Origin: Atherinomorus stipes
Lineage: Eukaryota > Chordata > Actinopteri > Atheriniformes > Atherinidae
Length of the DNA stretch: 64,000 nucleotides
NCBI GenBank assembly: GCA_023101725.1
Contig: JALJCO010001089.1
Coordinates: 1 to 64,000, forward strand
Direction: 5' to 3'
Part shown: positions 41,891 through 54,383 of the stretch, piece by piece
How the letters are laid out: each line of letters opens with the position of its first letter
Numbering within the stretch: the stretch's first letter is position 1
The notes under the pieces: model-generated
Seen by the model: the letters and a program-made list of their open reading frames with translations, nothing else
Told to the model about the DNA's origin: nothing
Database searches by the model: none
Program-made: the position numbers and the translations under genes

Positions 41891-42064
41891 CTGAGAGTTT
41901 CCAGTCTGCACTTTGGACTCTTCAGTCCACCAGACAGCTGCTTCACTCCTGAATCCTGCAGGTCGTTGTTACTCAGGTCCAGTTGTGTCAGACTGGAGGA
42001 CTGGGAGCTGAGGACTGAGGACAGAGCCTCACAGCTTCTCTCTGAGAGACCACACATCCACAGC
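41891..42064 (-). CDS. NLR gene 1 exon 10: LRR
   Basis: A standard 174-bp phase 2-2 LRR exon. Encodes [38 protein letters not shown] and ends LETLR. Acceptor TCTTCAG, donor GTCAGG. Each such exon contributes about two leucine-rich repeats. Confidence 0.9.
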
Positions 42065-42404
42065 CTGAAGAGACAGTTAGAGAAACACACAAATAATCAA
42101 TGTGATCAGAAGGAATCAATCCTCATATTGGATGTGAAAGAGCATCTGTGGAGGAAAATCAGCTTTATAACCTGGTTATCGTGTCCATCGTTTAACATGT
42201 TTTGAACAGACAAGAAATGAATGTGTTAAACAGAGTTCATGTGTGTGAGCTCTGCAGTAATGATCAGTTCAAAAGGAGTTAACAGAGATCTGGGGATGCT
42301 TCATTTAGTGGATTTACAAGATTTCTGTAAATGTTGGAGCATCACAGAGACTGTAGGAAGCTGAAACGGTAGAAAAACATGTGAGAGCAGCAGAGAAATC
42401 TGAC

Positions 42405-42569
42405 CTGAGAGTTTCCAGTTTACAGTGTGGACTCCTCAGTCCATCAGACAGCTGCTTCACTCCTGAGTCACAGACACTCAGGTCCAGTTCTGTCAGCCTG
42501 GAGGACTGGGAGCTGAGGACTGAGGACAGAGCTGAACATCCTTCATGTGAGAGGGAACAGCTGCTCAGT
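42405..42569 (-). CDS. NLR gene 1 exon 9: LRR with 9-bp deletion
   Basis: A 165-bp exon, otherwise like exon 10: [20 protein letters not shown] then [17 protein letters not shown]. Three residues of the conserved NNDLQ asparagine-ladder segment are missing in frame, so the second repeat is shortened at its ligand-facing turn. Acceptor CTTCAG, donor GTCAGA. Confidence 0.88.
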
Positions 42570-42653
42570 CTGAAGAGGAAATAATGAGACACATTGAGTC
42601 CTATAAAAGCAGCAGCAGTATATTTCTACACATCCTGCTATATATGAACTTAC

Positions 42654-44482
42654 AGAGCTTTGTTGGAGGCTTTGGCCACTGGCAGCAGCCTCAGAAGAAC
42701 CTCCTCTGAGGGAGAGTATTTCTGCAGGTCAAACACCTCCAGATCTTCTGATGGTGATGACAATAAGATGAAGGCCAGAGCTGACCACTGAGCAGGAGAC
42801 ACTTTATCTGTGGAGAGACGTCCTGATCTCAGGGACCGTTGGATCTCCTCCACTAGGGAAGCATCATTCAGTTCATTCAGACAGTGGAACAGATTCATGC
42901 TTCTCTCTGCAGACACATTCTCACTGATCTTCTCCTTGATGTACTTAACTGTTTCCTGATTGGTCTGTGACCTACTTCCTGTCCATGGCAGGTATGGTAG
43001 GGGACTCTGATTGGTCTGTGAGCTACTTCCTCTCCATGCCAGCAGGCCTCGTATGAGTCTCTGATTGGCCTGCAGTGAAAGACCGAGGAGGAAGCGGAGG
43101 AACAAATCCAGGTGTCCATTTGGACTCTGTAAAGCCTCATCCACAGCTCTCTGATAGAGCAGAGTCTCGTCTCCTTCTTTTTCTTCTCCTTTCATCAGGT
43201 TGACTCCAGACCTGATGAAGGTCAGACGGACATGAAGAGCAGCCAGAAACTCTTGAACACTCAGATGGACGAAGCTGAACATCTTCTCTTCCTGCTGGTA
43301 CAGTCCTCTCTCCTCTCTAAAGATCTGTGTGAACACTCCTGAGTAAACTGAGGCTGCTGTGATATCGATGCCGCACTCTGTCAGGTCTGATTTATAGAAG
43401 ATCAGGTTTCCTTTCTGCAGCTGATCAAAAGCCAGTTTTCCCAGAGACTCCATCATCTTCCTGCTCTCGGGACTCCAGTGTGGATCTGTCTCAGTTCCTC
43501 CATCATACTTGACCTTCTTGACTTTGGTCTGGACCACCAGGAAGTGGATGTACATCTCAGTCAGGGTCTTGGGCAGCCCTCCTCCCTCTCTGGTTTCCAG
43601 TGCATCCTCCAGAACTGTAGCAGTGATCCAGCAGAAGACTGGGATGTGACACATGATGTGGAGGCTTCGTGATGTCTTCATGTGGGAGATGATCTGGCTG
43701 GCTTTCTTCTTATCTCTGAACCTCTTCCTGAAGTACTCCTCCTTCTGTGGGTCAGTAAACCCTCTGACCTCTGTCACCATGCCAACACAGTCAGGAGGGA
43801 TCTGATTGGCTGCTGCAGGTCGTGTGGTTATCCAGAGGCGAGCAGAGGGGAAGCAGTTTCCCCCTGATGAGGTTTGTCAGCAGCACATCCACTGAGGTGG
43901 ACTTCCTAGGGTCCGTTAGGACTTTGGTTTTGCTGAAGTCCAGAGGAAGTCGACACTCATCCAGACCATCAAAGATGAAGACCACCTCGATCTCTTCAAA
44001 GCTGCAGATTTCTTTGGTTTCAGTAAAGAAGTGATGAACAAGTTTCATCAAGCTGAACTTTTTCTCTTTCAGCACATTCAGCTCTCTGAAAGTCAGTGGA
44101 AACAAGAACTGGATGTCCTGGTTGGTTTTGTCTTCAGCCCAGTCCAGAGTGAACTTCTGTGTTAGGACAGTTTTCCCGATGCCAGCCACTCCCTTTGTCA
44201 TCACTGTTCTGATTGGTTCATCTCTTCCAGGTGAGAGTTTGAAAATGTCTTCTTGTCTGATGGTTGTTTCTGGTCTGTGTGGTTTCCTGGATGCTATTTC
44301 AATCTGTCTGACTTCATGTTCATCATTGACCTCTGCAGTCCCTCCCTCTGTGATGTAGAGCTCTGTGTAGATCTGGTTCAGAAGGGTCGGCTTTCCTGCT
44401 TTAGCAATCCCCTCAAACACACACTGGAACTTCTTCTTCAGAGAAGATTTCAGTTTACGGCCACAAGCTGAAGCCAGAAGTT
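42654..44482 (-). CDS. NLR gene 1 exon 8: FISNA-NACHT exon, one-base frameshift
   Basis: An 1829-bp exon, the usual size for this exon in fish. It starts with the FISNA segment (LKKKFQCVFEGIAKAG, YTELYITEGGT), then Walker A GVAGIGKT (44169-44192) and Walker B VVFIFDGLDECR (43950-43985). Helical NACHT-associated parts follow (FTDPQKEEYFRKRFRD, CHIPVFCWI, FVHLSVQEFLAALHV). After GKLLP the frame shifts: a run of four C (minus strand, 43847-43850) where three would keep the family sequence SARLWITTRPAAANQIP. The first frame ends at 43791; the second runs on to the exon end. ATP-binding residues are intact, but the natural product would be cut before the sensor region. Donor GTAAGT. Confidence 0.92.
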
Positions 44483-44635
44483 CTGAATGAAAATGGAAGA
44501 AACAAATGAGATGAGTCAGTAAAGATTTTAACCCTGTGAAGAATGAGGATGTGAATATATGATGTTCCAGCTGCTGAGACATCAGTAAATGTGTTTTTTA
44601 TCCAGCAGCTTCCATCTTTAGAGAAATCTCCTTAC

Positions 44636-44837
44636 TGCTCTGCAGACGCTCAGCCAGCTCCTCCTGCTTCATTCTCCTCAGGAAATCCACTGTTATCTTC
44701 ACTAATGCCTCTCTGCTCTTCCTCTGCTCTTCATCCCCACCCTCCAACACTGAGCATTCTGGGTAATCTGGACTCAGAAGGTTCTGGATCTTCTTCAGCT
44801 CATTCTTCACAAAAGTGATGATGTTGTCCTCCAGCAG
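44636..44837 (-). CDS. NLR gene 1 exon 7: helical N-terminal segment
   Basis: A 202-bp exon with acceptor CTTCCAG and donor GTAAGG. Encodes LLEDNIITFVKNELKKIQNL, an Asp/Glu-rich stretch and FLRRMKQEELAERLQS, predicted mainly helical. In fish NLRs this conserved segment precedes FISNA and may be a death-fold-like effector region; that is an inference. Confidence 0.88.
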
Positions 44838-44984
44838 CTGGAAGAGAAAACCATATGAAGGACACAATCAGACTGAAATCATGGAGACAAACATCAGTTC
44901 CACAGTCCACTGGTCTACAAAGGTCTCCATGGAGACCACTGCGGACAGAAGACACAGAGAAGTAGTTGTTGGACATTTACAGAC

Positions 44985-45063
44985 CATAAATATGGAGTCC
45001 AGCTGTGTCTGATGCTGGCGGACAGATGGACCACTGGGACGCTTTGAGCTCTGCTGGTCCGCT
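44985..45063 (-). CDS. NLR gene 1 exon 6: linker exon
   Basis: A 79-bp exon with acceptor TTCACAG and donor GTCTGT. Encodes ADQQSSKRPSGPSVRQHQTQ then LDSIFM and ends in phase 0, as the next exon requires. This is the usual DQQSS...QLDSIFM linker of the family. Confidence 0.85.
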
Positions 45064-46820
45064 CTGTGAAGGGATTAGGAAAAATTAGCTGATATTCTGT
45101 CTGTTCCATCTTTATCAGGTAAAACCTGGTTTTCCTACTAAAATTTGTTTGTGTCTATAAAGTTGTATGTTGTAGAAAAACCTAATATATTAAAGCTATT
45201 TCTATAAAATCTGTTGCTGTGACACAGTCTAACATCTCTGGCCACAGCTAAAATGGGGAGGGTTTAAGCTGCTGTTGGAGATCAGGACTGGACAAACAAG
45301 CTAAATCAGGGGCCGTATTCATCAGTGGCTTAGAGCCATTTTAGTCTGAAGTGCTGACAATTTGTGAAATTTATTCCTACTCTTAAACTTAAAAATAAAA
45401 GCCATTTATCAACCTTCTCAAGTCTAAGAATAACTTCTAATCCTCCAAATATTCAGGAGACCTCCAGAGATGTCCTAAGTGGGTAGGAGTCACCACTAGA
45501 GGAGCTGAAGGACGTTTTGGCGTTGACGACATACTGCTGATCAATCAAATCATTAGGACAGAGTGGGTATAATTTATGTTAGGGATTTAATAAGGGACGT
45601 AATCTCAACAGTAACCACACAGCAGGGCTTCATGCTGGAATCAGAAGCCATCACAGTGCTTTATAACTTGTAACAGGAAAAATGGAACATGAACATCATG
45701 AAAGTTTTTTGCAAAATAAAACATAATTTTTTAATTATCTTTGTCCCACAAGGCTCCACTTTTAGGAGTTTGGAGACACAAAGCACTTTGCATTTTGAGC
45801 TACTGCTGTTGCTGCTCTCCTCATCAGAAAATGGAAACAGCAGAAGATAATTCACAGGCAAAGTCTGTACGTATGGAGCCCTCTGATAAAATCAGGATGA
45901 ATAAGTGGCCACGAGTCACTAAAGTCCAAAAAAGACACTGATGATGAACAGCAAATGTGATGCTAACGCTACACGGGCTGACAGTGGTGTGCAAATGTAG
46001 ACACTAGGTGGTGCTAGAACACTTGCCTTTTGCCCTCTGGGCCGAACAAGTGGCCTTATCAAAGTAGTTACCAACCAGGAAATACATAAATTAATTGAGT
46101 GTATTGTTTTTCTCTTAAGTCTCAGTTGCCAAGCTTTGTCTGAGTCGTGAAGTAACCACTGTCTGTCTCATACAGCACCAAACGATCAGGCCTAAATTAG
46201 CTGACTGTCTAACTGCACATCATAAAGTTGCCACCAGACGCCTTTTATTGGAGCACATCCGGTTAACAGATGTGCTCCAGTTTAATCTTATAAGTTAATA
46301 GGGGAGTTCAGCATCCACCAGTGAGGAATAAGATGACATAATAGTAGCAAGGAGAGAAGACAGTTAGCATGTCTTTAAATTATGCAGTTTCATGAAGCTA
46401 GAAGCTTTAGTTTACTCTGAATTCTCTATTTACAACAATTACTGATGATCTGAAGATTCTCTCACCCCCTTTAAAAAATTGCAAAATAGTTTAGTCCACA
46501 CTTGCACCGGCTGTTTTAACTGAGCTGTACTCTGCCGGTAGTCTAGGATGGAGCCACTGGAGGCAGGAATAGTCGCGTCTTTCCCATGGACCGTTAATAG
46601 AGAGGGACGAACCTTCCACTCACGTGACCCGTTGGTTTCTGAAAAGCTAAAAGTGAAGCCAGTTGGGCGTACTCCACCATCGCCATGCTACCTGTGTCGT
46701 CACTCCCGGAAAATACAAAAATGGGCAAAGGAAAGGCCGCTCCGAGCCACGGGGCGAATGATTGACAACTGATGTACTCCGGGCTAAATGCTAACTGAGC
46801 TAACTCAAAACTAACAGGAG
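45064..46820 (-). other. NLR gene 1 intron 5, right of the hAT
   Basis: Near 45309 is GGGGCCGTATTCATCAGTGG, which resembles a MITE end, and short open frames such as 45741-45941 look like decayed element coding. No confident gene. Confidence 0.4.
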
Positions 46821-49056
46821 TAGGGCTGCAACGATACCCAAGTCGAAATCGAAATCGTGACACTCAGAGCCATGATCCTGTCTTGCGGTGGGAGAAGGCA
46901 GGATCGCGACACCCTCACTCTAAATCCGGATAAGTTGAATCAACTGATTGCCCTAAAAATTTTAAGTAATGCACGATCAAAATTGAGTGTATTTCACTTC
47001 AACTTTTAAGTTCTGTGTGGTAGGAAAATTGAGTTTCATTAATGGGAGTGACTAAGTAGAATGAACTAGAATGGTTTCAGTTTACAGAACTTGTTTTGAA
47101 CGTGATAAATGTCAAAGTTGTAAGTTCATGAAGTGGAGGAAGAAACTGTAATTTCACTTAATTTAGATGAGATCCTTCACACAAACCATTTTCTCTAGTT
47201 TGTGCCATCATTTCAAGTCCATTTTACTTACAGTTATGAATGGACTGAAAAAAATCTTGTGTTATAGCAAGAAATTGTCAAGGTTGGGTTTTAGCTGAAA
47301 TTAATGTCAGCCCACAGACGTTTCTGTCGCAGTGCAGCAGCTGCTGGATAATAGATATTATATACGGGAATAAAAGAAACAAGTTGAGGGCAGTCACATG
47401 GCACTGCCAATATTGCATATAAATCCTTCCTTTGTGAATTATCTCTAATTTGTTGTTACAAGAAGTGAACTGCATTGTGGGAAACCTGTTCCCTTACATT
47501 TGCATTTGGCATGGTCATGACCAAAACTTAGAAATTTGTGTCCATCAAACTTAAAATTATGCACACGTTTCACTTTTTCTACAAATTAGTAGAGTGCACT
47601 CATATTTCTTAGTAATGACCTTAAACTTATTTATTTTAATACATTTTTATCAAATAGTTTAATTAAATCTGAAATCCGGGCTAAGAGTGCTCCAAGCCTA
47701 GTTCAGACACACTAAAACTCCTCAGATCACAGAAAACTATTTGACTTTTTTCCATCAGGCTACAGACTATTGTAGCATTCAGTTGCTAACCAGACAACAC
47801 ATCTGTTTTAAGGGCACCAGCAGTAAAGTGTCACGCATGTTTTTTATTCCTGCAAGTCAAATGAAACTTGTCAGTTTTTCATCGGCACCTAAACCATGTC
47901 CGGGATGAGCCACTCGTGCGCATCCAGTTCGGGAGTGTGTGGTTGAGGAGCGATGGCAGGTCTGCAGACACTGAGACCAGTGAAGGACAGAAGGAGGATC
48001 CTGTTCGTGTTCTTCAGGCCAGACGCACGTAGGACGTCAAGCTGGTCCGAGCAACTGGACAGCTGAGCGGTGGACGCGTCATGGGGCGGGGGTGAGAACC
48101 CCGCTGCTGGTTTAGGGGTTTTTACGTTGCTGTGACTTGTGATGGTAAATCAGCGGTGGTCCTGTCCTGACCAGTTCCAGCTTGGAGCGTTGAGTCCCGG
48201 CCGGTCCCTCAGGCACGTCGCCCCATCTTCCGAGCGCGGAGAGGAGGACCGGTGTCGGTACATGCAGGGACTCCCCGTGGAAGCCGCAATGATGACGGGA
48301 TGCTGTGCGTGTGTGCGCCGCGTGTGCAAAGAAATAAACCAACAAAAAAAATAATTCACTGCAGAGCAGTGAAAGCATCCAGACCTCCTTCCCTTTGATT
48401 TAAATTAAAACGGCTGATTTTCAGCATGTTGGACTTTCCAGCGACGCAGCTGAAAATAAGTTGTTCCAGTCAACGGAACAGTGATGCATCTGACTGCTTT
48501 CCTCACTTTCTGGAACGCGCCGGGAGGTCATAATTATGTCGGGTTAACGTCGGCTCATGCTCGGCCATCATAACGCCACCATCTCCCGACATCCTCCCGT
48601 TTAATTTCTCCTCTGCAGGGAGCAGAGCAGCCTCTCACCTGACATGTGGACATGATGCTGTTCCTGAATTAGAACTCTAGTTTTAAATCAACAGGTTTGA
48701 TGTAGAAAGCTGTCAAAGATTTGTTATTTAACTTCATTTTTTATTAACAGCACAGTTCAATTATTTTTATTTTTCAAAAGTATTATTTTATTACAGAAAA
48801 GAGAAATGTTTTATCTTTTGTTCTTTATTCAATCATCCTGATTATTATCTTCAGCTATGTTCAGGCTATTTGTTACAATAACTTAAATGTTATAAATGCC
48901 ATTTAAATAAAATACTTAAAATTTTTTTAATCAAAGTAAAAAAAACAACATTTTTTTAAATTAGAAAAATCTTTAAAAATCGTTATGTGTATCGAATCGT
49001 GGGTCAAAAATCGTGATACGAATCGAATTGTGAGTTGGTGTATCGTTACAGTCCTA
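46821..49056. mobile_element. hAT element in NLR gene 1 intron 5
   Basis: Begins TAGGGCTGCAACGATACCCA and, from the right, TAGGACTGTAACGATACACC. Perfect 8-bp duplications AACAGGAG lie at 46813-46820 and 49057-49064. It is 2236 bp with no complete transposase; the inner part is AT-rich at both sides and GC-rich around 47900-48330. Non-autonomous or decayed. Confidence 0.88.
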
Positions 49057-49306
49057 AACAGGAGCTAACAAAAGATTAGCCCCGTAGGCAGCGAGATAAA
49101 GGTAAGACACGCTTAGACTTGCTATCTGACTAAAAACCACTGTTGTGCTGCTCTGCTACAAACTGAGACTTTACTGAGAGCAAACAAGAAGATGTGAACA
49201 TTAAATCAGTGTTCACATCTGAGCAGAGAAATGTGGAAAAGAGGTGAAACATGTTGGAATAAAAACTGTTCACACTGACTCTGATACAACATTTACACCA
49301 GCTCAC

Positions 49307-49408
49307 CTCCGTTCCTCTGAGCTAAAATGAGGAGGAAGATCCTTTGACCGGTTGCTCCTAAAGGACACAAAGCTGGATCCTGGTCCTGATCCTGGTCCTG
49401 GTTCATTT
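49307..49408 (-). CDS. NLR gene 1 exon 5: N-terminal repeat (type A)
   Basis: A 102-bp exon, phase 2-2, acceptor ATTTACAG, donor GTGAGC. Encodes NEPGPGSGPGSS, FVSFRSNRSKD and SSEER. The shortest repeat exon in the window because the Pro-Gly run has few units. Confidence 0.85.
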
Positions 49409-50596
49409 CTGTAAATAAAGATGGTTTCATGATTTCACTGCTGAATTCTGAAATTGTTCAACAACATTTTATTAAAACAAGAAACTGGAAGACAAATCAG
49501 AAACGATCAGATTCTAAACATGAAGCAGAAATTACATCAAGAAATGATTAAACTGAAACTAGTTTTTACGATTGTTCACTGCTTCAGTCAGACGCAACAG
49601 AGCTAAGTAGCAGCTAAAGGCTACTAGATGTTATGTTTGGTCAGATCTTCATCATCCTCCTCCTCTGTTTCAGGAGGCAGAGGGATTGCAGCGTTGTCCT
49701 CTCTGAGATGGGACATGGACTCAGATGGCTGAGAATAAGGAGGATAAACAACCGTATGAAGAGAGATCGGCTCATTCTACACATCAGGCAGTTGTTGGAG
49801 CATGTGGAGGAAAGAAAAGTATTTAACGTTTAAAGTTGTGCAATGCACCTTTAATGCATCAGGGACGTAGGACGTGTACCTAGCAACATCACGGCCTAAG
49901 ATTCAGTCCTACTCTTCGCTAAAAGTGTGAGACACTTGATAAGTAACTTAAAGATGCACAACGTAACTTTTAGAGCTTAAAAATCTGCGTTTCTGACTCG
50001 TTTTGATGGACACCAACATTAATTTTGTGCATTTTGAGCCGTCACTGTCCAGCGGCGTCCCGGGGCTCAGAAACAGCAGTATGTAAGATTCCCATCTGGG
50101 ACGCGACCGTGACGTTGCAGCCGACTATTGGTTGCAGCACCGCGTCGCTTACTAGCAACCAGATGTAAACCAGGAATCAGCACCGCCAGAGTTTTGAACG
50201 CATCAGGTCGGTTTCAGTAAAGAAACGCAAGGAAGAGTGAAAGTGGCTTCGTCTTTGAGTGGGGGCTCTCTCTTCTCACCAGAATCAGCCCCAAGAGCGC
50301 GCTCTCCACCGTACACCATTTTGTTTCTCCTCTGGGGATGGCGTGATCCACAGAGGCTGCTAGCTGCTAAGCTAGCTTCTTTAGCACCACCTGAAATCAG
50401 CTGATTACCTGCTGCAGAGCGGCCATCAATGAGCAGCTTTGTCAGAGGAGGATGATGACAAACAACCCCCCCCCCCAAAAAAAAACAAATAAATAAATAA
50501 TCGGCCGTGCTCAGCAGTGTTCTCTGTGCTCTAACAGTAGACCAATCGGATGAGGATGTGCAGTCGCTAAGTGTTGCTGCTTGTGTATCTTTTTTG
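49409..50596. other. NLR gene 1 intron 4, duplicated segment
   Basis: From about 49965 on it matches 60977-61614 closely (CGTAACTTTTAGAGC...). It ends in poly(C) and AAATAAATAAATAATCGG before the hAT. No ORF of interest. Confidence 0.6.
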
Positions 50597-50779
50597 TAGG
50601 GATGCACGATATCATCAGCACCCTATCGGTATCTGCCTATATCAGCCTTAAAACTGAGTATCGGACATCGGCCACCCCACCGATATCTAACCAATATTTA
50701 ACTGTAAGAGCCATATTTTTTTTTACCTTGGTTACCATGGTTACCAGTGCGCAGGTAACCATAACCAGAACTGATATTA
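50597..50779. mobile_element. hAT copy A, left part (split by L1)
   Basis: Starts TAGGGATGCACGATATCATC and matches 61615-61797. It breaks at the L1 insertion point and continues after the L1 at 58190. The last 11 bases, AACTGATATTA, are the L1 target duplication. Confidence 0.88.
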
Positions 50780-51260
50780 TTTTTTTTTTTTTTTTTATTT
50801 ATTTATTTTTTCTTTCTTTCTTTACTTGTCCTGTCCAGCATCGAAGCAAGCAGAATGGAAATCTGATTGCTTTATTCTGTTGAACAGATTTGCTTTACCA
50901 AGCGGAGCTTTATGAACATAAGGCTTCACTTGATATCCTGTTTATTCATTTTATTTCTTTAATTAAACATTTGTCTATTACACCATTCCATTTCATACTG
51001 CTGGGCCTGACAAGGGAGAAATGAAAGTTAACAGAGGTAATGATAGAAAGTGAAACAGAGAGAAAGGAGTAAGGAAGAGGAGAGAGAGAGAAGAGAAGAG
51101 AGAAAACATGAATCCACTTACACAGTTCACTGGTACATCTGTACAGCGATCCCTAAACAACCAAGGTCTCTGTTGGAAAACAAAACAAGCAATCCCCTAC
51201 AGGAGGACCTGCAGGTGGCTTAAATATCCTCAGATCATACAAACACACGCAGAACTACGC

Positions 51261-51372
51261 AGAGAAGAGGTACAACCTAGTCAGCGCAATGGGAAGTAGA
51301 GAAGAGGTACAACCTAGTCATCGCAACGGGAAGCAGAGAAGAGGTACAACCTAATCATCGCAATGGGAAGCA
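51261..51372 (-). repeat. 37-bp tandem repeat (3 units) of L1 3' end
   Basis: Reverse complement of the array at 2206-2316, with a few point differences between units. Confidence 0.9.
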
Positions 51373-51862
51373 GTGTCACAGTGTCAACGTGCATAATAAA
51401 GGGTGCTCCGTGGTGATACAGTCATGCAGATGCAGCCTCGTCTCTGCAAGGAGGAGGAAGCCCGCAAGGCTCACGACCCAGGCCCCCAGCAGCTACCCCC
51501 CCCCCCCCCAAAGAGCGGACATGCATCCCCCGAAGGGCGGCAAAGGCGGCCCCAGCCGGAGCCCCCCGCAGTCTGGGGGACCAGGCCCCAGCGGACCAAG
51601 ACCAGTAGCTGCCGACCCCACCGGGCGCCCCCGGAGCGGAGACAGCCCCGGGCCCAGGGCCCAAGCGCCCAGGAGCAGCCACCCCCCCCCGACCCGGGAG
51701 GCCCAACTGAAACCCAGGAGGACCAGATCCCCCAGACAACACCCCCCCAGGGCAGGCCTGCCCCCACCCCCACGTCCCTGACACCAGGGCGCCACCACCT
51801 CTACCACCCCCTACACCGCCACCACGCTCACACACACACTCCCCACACACCTACCCCAACAC

Positions 51863-52128
51863 TAGGGCTGAAAGATATACCGTCACCGCATCCACATCGA
51901 GACACGGACACCCAAGACATCAACACCGCAAGAGCAACCACACAAAAGATACAGATCCCCCCCCGCGCCCGCCCCGCATACAAAGCCCCGGAAGCCACAA
52001 ACAAAACCGCACCCCCCACCAAAGCGCCCGGCCCCCAACCAACCCGCAGCTACACCGCACCACACCGACACCAAGATGCCCGGCACGAACACCGAGATAT
52101 GAAACCCCGCCCACACTGCCCAGCCCTA
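51863..52128. mobile_element. hAT-type MITE embedded in L1 copy 2 3' region
   Basis: Starts TAGGGCTGAAAGATATACCG and ends CAGCCCTA; 8-bp duplications CCCAACAC at 51855-51862 and 52129-52136. The same insertion as 1413-1676 in L1 copy 1. Confidence 0.85.
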
Positions 52129-54122
52129 CCCAACACCTCCATGTACCCCCCCCACACACACACATACACCCATCCACTCCGCTCTCCGACCTTACATACC
52201 CACACTCACTCCTCCCTCCACCCCCAACACTCTCCTCCCTCTACCGTCCACACCTACCCCCACCTCCTCATACCCTCTAACACACACATGCAGTCCCCCC
52301 ACATAACTGCACCAACCCCTCCCTACCCCCCACACATACGCCCCCACCTCCCTATACCCCCAATACCCCATGCAGTCCCCCCTTACATGTCCAGCCCCGC
52401 CCATCCCTCTGACCTATCACACTCCCACCCTTCCTTCCTTCAGCCCCTCACGACCATCCCTACTAGACACTCACGAGCATGCCACTCCTTCCTCCATCCC
52501 CCTTTCCTCCAACCACTTACCCACATCTCCTCCCTCTTCCAGCCCAAGTTCCTCCCTCCCACATTTCCTCTTTCACACTCTCATTCATTATTCTCACATA
52601 CCCACCTCGCTCTTGCCCATGCCCTCGTGCCTCCTGAGTGGTAGCTCGGGCCGGGGAAGGAGCCGTGAGTCCCACCCCCGGACGCAGCAGGCCAGGCATC
52701 CCCCAGGCCAGCAGATCCCCCGCAATGCAGCCAGCTTTAACCACTAGCGCGTGAAGCAGCCACTGTTCCCCCTCTCCCCAGTAGCGCCCGGGAGACCGGG
52801 GTATGAAAGGACCCTGTCCCCCCCCACCCCCCGCTCATGACTGTGTGTGTAAGATGTGTGTTGTTTGCAGTTAAAACTGAGGGGCAGTGCCAAGTCATGC
52901 CGGGAGTGGGGTCGCGTAGGGGGCATGACCCCCCAACCGGCCCTTCCCTCCTTCCACACACTATATGGCCCGCCCCTCAGAAGTGGTTGTGAGCTGTTGT
53001 TATTTTATGTGTTTAGGTGTCTAAGTGTGGTTAAAACTGGGGAGCAGGCTGTCTCTAGACGTGGCAAGCAAAGGCACTTTGGTGCCCTCCCTCACCACGC
53101 CCGCTTGACACGCACCCTCCCCAAAACCCTACGTGTGTGTGTGTGAGGTAGAGCAGGGGGGGGGGGAGAGGTCTTGGGAAAGGAGACCAGGGGGGTATGA
53201 ATTCCCCCCCTGGAAGAAAAGCCGTTACCGGCATTAGGTACCCCTGCCTCCCGGGATCCCCCCAGGGCAGAAGGGGGCAGGCATGGCCGCCCTCACGGCC
53301 AGGCGACCGGCATTCACCACAGAGGGGCCAGCCTCGGCCCCTGGGGGCGCTCGACCACCCCAGGCCAGGGAGGGGGGAAAAGGGACGGGAGCGGAAAGGG
53401 TCGGCGGAGGGGCCAGAGTCACCGGCCCAACATCCCCAGGCCCCGCAAACCCCCCAAGAGGCACGCAGAGCTGCTTTTTTTTTTTTCCCTCCCCTTTCCT
53501 CCCCCACTCTATCGTATCACCCCTAAACCCTACTTCAAGCAACCCACAACTTTACCCCCATCAACACTCCCCCATCCCATCCTCCTCCCCACCCCTCCTG
53601 TATAGCCAGTTAGTCCCCGCACATCCACCCCCCAGTGCCCATGCCCCCCCTCCAAACCCAAGCCTGCACCCCCACCCAGGCCGCGACACGCACAATCCCC
53701 CAACCCCGCCAGAGCCACCACCCACCCACCCACCCACCCCCCACCCAGCCGCCCCAACCGATCCCCCCCCCGCTCCCCACCCAAACTCCCCCACCACACA
53801 CACAACCCCACCAATGCACCCCCACCCACCCACCCATCTCCACACACCCCCACAGGCAGCCACACACACACACACCCGCATTCACGCCCCCCCCAGTCAC
53901 ACAGCCCACCCACAAACACCAAGGACGGGGGCCACGGGGCCACCAGCCCCCCCCCCCCCCCCCCACGCCACAAGTCCACCGCCCCCAGTCCCCGGACCAC
54001 GCGAGACCAACCCGCACGAGACCACCCGCGCAGGCCAGCCCCAACCGACACAGCGGCCGGGCAGGACAGGCACCCGGCGTGGAAAAGACCCGGCCACCCC
54101 GCAACCCCCCACCTCCACACAC

Positions 54123-54383
54123 TAGAGCTGAACAATATGGACAAAACCCCACACCCCGACATTCACGCCAGACACCTCAACATCGACACGACGACAACTA
54201 CGGGTCCGCCGAAAACCAAGCACCTCGGCGGAAAGCGCAGCTCCGTCCGCGACCCCCAGAGCCCCACACGCAGGACAAGCACAGGGGAAATCCACATCCC
54301 CTACATAGCCGCTCCCGCGACACCAACATCCCGAATGTCCACATCCCGACACAGGCACGACAACGATACACCCCCCAGCCCCA
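54123..54383. mobile_element. Second hAT-type MITE in L1 copy 2 3' region
   Basis: Starts TAGAGCTGAACAATATGG and ends CAGCCCCA, with CCACACAC at 54115-54122 and 54384-54391. The flanks are CA-rich, so the 8-bp match is weaker evidence than for the first one. Copy 1 does not cover this place in the window. Confidence 0.6.
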
